A stretch of 5,525 nt of DNA from Bacteroidetes bacterium 4572_114 (GTDB lineage: Bacteria; Bacteroidota; Bacteroidia; Bacteroidales; 4484-276): positions 1-5,525 of the forward strand of contig NIVA01000176.1 of NCBI GenBank assembly GCA_002254335.1, read 5' to 3'. Position 1 is the stretch's first letter; each line of letters opens with the position of its first letter. The position numbers and the translations under genes are program-made. Below the pieces are notes generated by a model, which saw only the letters and a list, made by a program, of their open reading frames with translations, searched no databases and had not been told where the DNA came from. Shown here piece after piece: positions 5,262 to 5,525 of the stretch.

Positions 5262-5525
5262 GGAATTTAGCCCTTGATTGGATACTGGTGAGCCCAATGG
5301 ACTTTTTGGCCAATGTCCCGTCCACATCAAAACCTTTACCATTATCAGAATAATCAATGCTCAGGCGTTCGGGCAAAATTACGATATCAATTGAAACCTC
5401 GGATGCGTTGGCATGTTTCAATGTGTTGTTCACCATTTCCTGTACCACCCTGTAAAGCATGATCTCCGTATTTTCGGGCAGGCGCTTTTGGTCGCCCGAG
5501 ATTGCAATACTTGCTTCCAAACCTT
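5251..5525 (-). pseudogene. NarX/DesK-type sensor histidine kinase, C-terminal part, lacking its last residues
   Basis: The frame enters at the right edge and shows the ATPase core of a HisKA_3-type kinase. The N box is MLYRVVQEMVNNTLKHANAS, the G1 box is DNGKGFD, and a G2-like GLTSIQSRAKFL follows. The expected ending (about 20 residues of the type GKIEIxSxPGKGTxxxIxIP) is absent. Translation stops at TGA 5253-5251 after FLSR, where response-regulator sequence already begins in another frame. The phospho-accepting His and sensor domains are outside the window. Gene order kinase then regulator is the normal operon order. Loss of the final strands of the HATPase fold probably inactivates it. 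Confidence 0.75.

Overview
The window looks like a piece of a Bacteroidota chromosome, probably an environmental or marine member of the Bacteroidia. The evidence is a C-terminal domain typical of type IX secretion (T9SS) cargo (YPNP, then LDVSGLSSGVY), TAnnTTTG-type -7 boxes, A/T-rich gene starts, a Bacteroidota-style AAA ATPase that begins with an N-T-S-G-P motif, and a NarL-type two-component pair. The genus is not identifiable from this sequence.

The layout has three parts. (1) Positions 1-2422, minus strand: the start of an AAA-like ATPase that runs off the left edge. Upstream of it, in transcription order, lies a multi-domain Ig-like T9SS-exported protein broken by a one-base frameshift near 972-979. 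That protein's 5' end is joined out of frame, near 1983-2003, to an unrelated N-terminal fragment with a hydrophobic segment. A 30-codon ORF (2330-2422) lies in the same frame as this fragment but is separated from it by a TAA stop. (2) Positions 2423-4290, plus strand: two tandem, apparently intact monocistronic genes for small Sec-exported proteins of 150 and 134 aa. Each has its own -7 box, a canonical Shine-Dalgarno sequence and an intrinsic terminator. Their ribosome-binding-site plus signal-peptide region is nearly identical in DNA (122 of 123 positions), while the mature proteins are only about 41% identical. The first gene is followed by a roughly 155-bp long-hairpin element that starts at its stop codon, and then by further inverted and direct repeats. 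(3) Positions 4291-5525, minus strand: a decayed locus. In transcription order it contains the C-terminal part of a DesK/NarX-type histidine kinase, a response regulator lacking its start codon and with a small deletion at the front of its LuxR DNA-binding domain, a truncated HicB-like antitoxin, and a short remnant of an AAA_14/DUF4143-type ATPase.

The minus-strand genes on both sides are broken or abut with almost no spacing, while the tandem plus-strand cassette between them looks intact. I do not recognise the small secreted family. Its fixed export leader, diversified mature part and variable number of C-terminal NPF units make it the most interesting system here. The two-component pair, HicB and the T9SS protein are known family types in a degraded state. 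No RNA genes, CRISPR arrays, complete insertion sequences or replication origins were seen.
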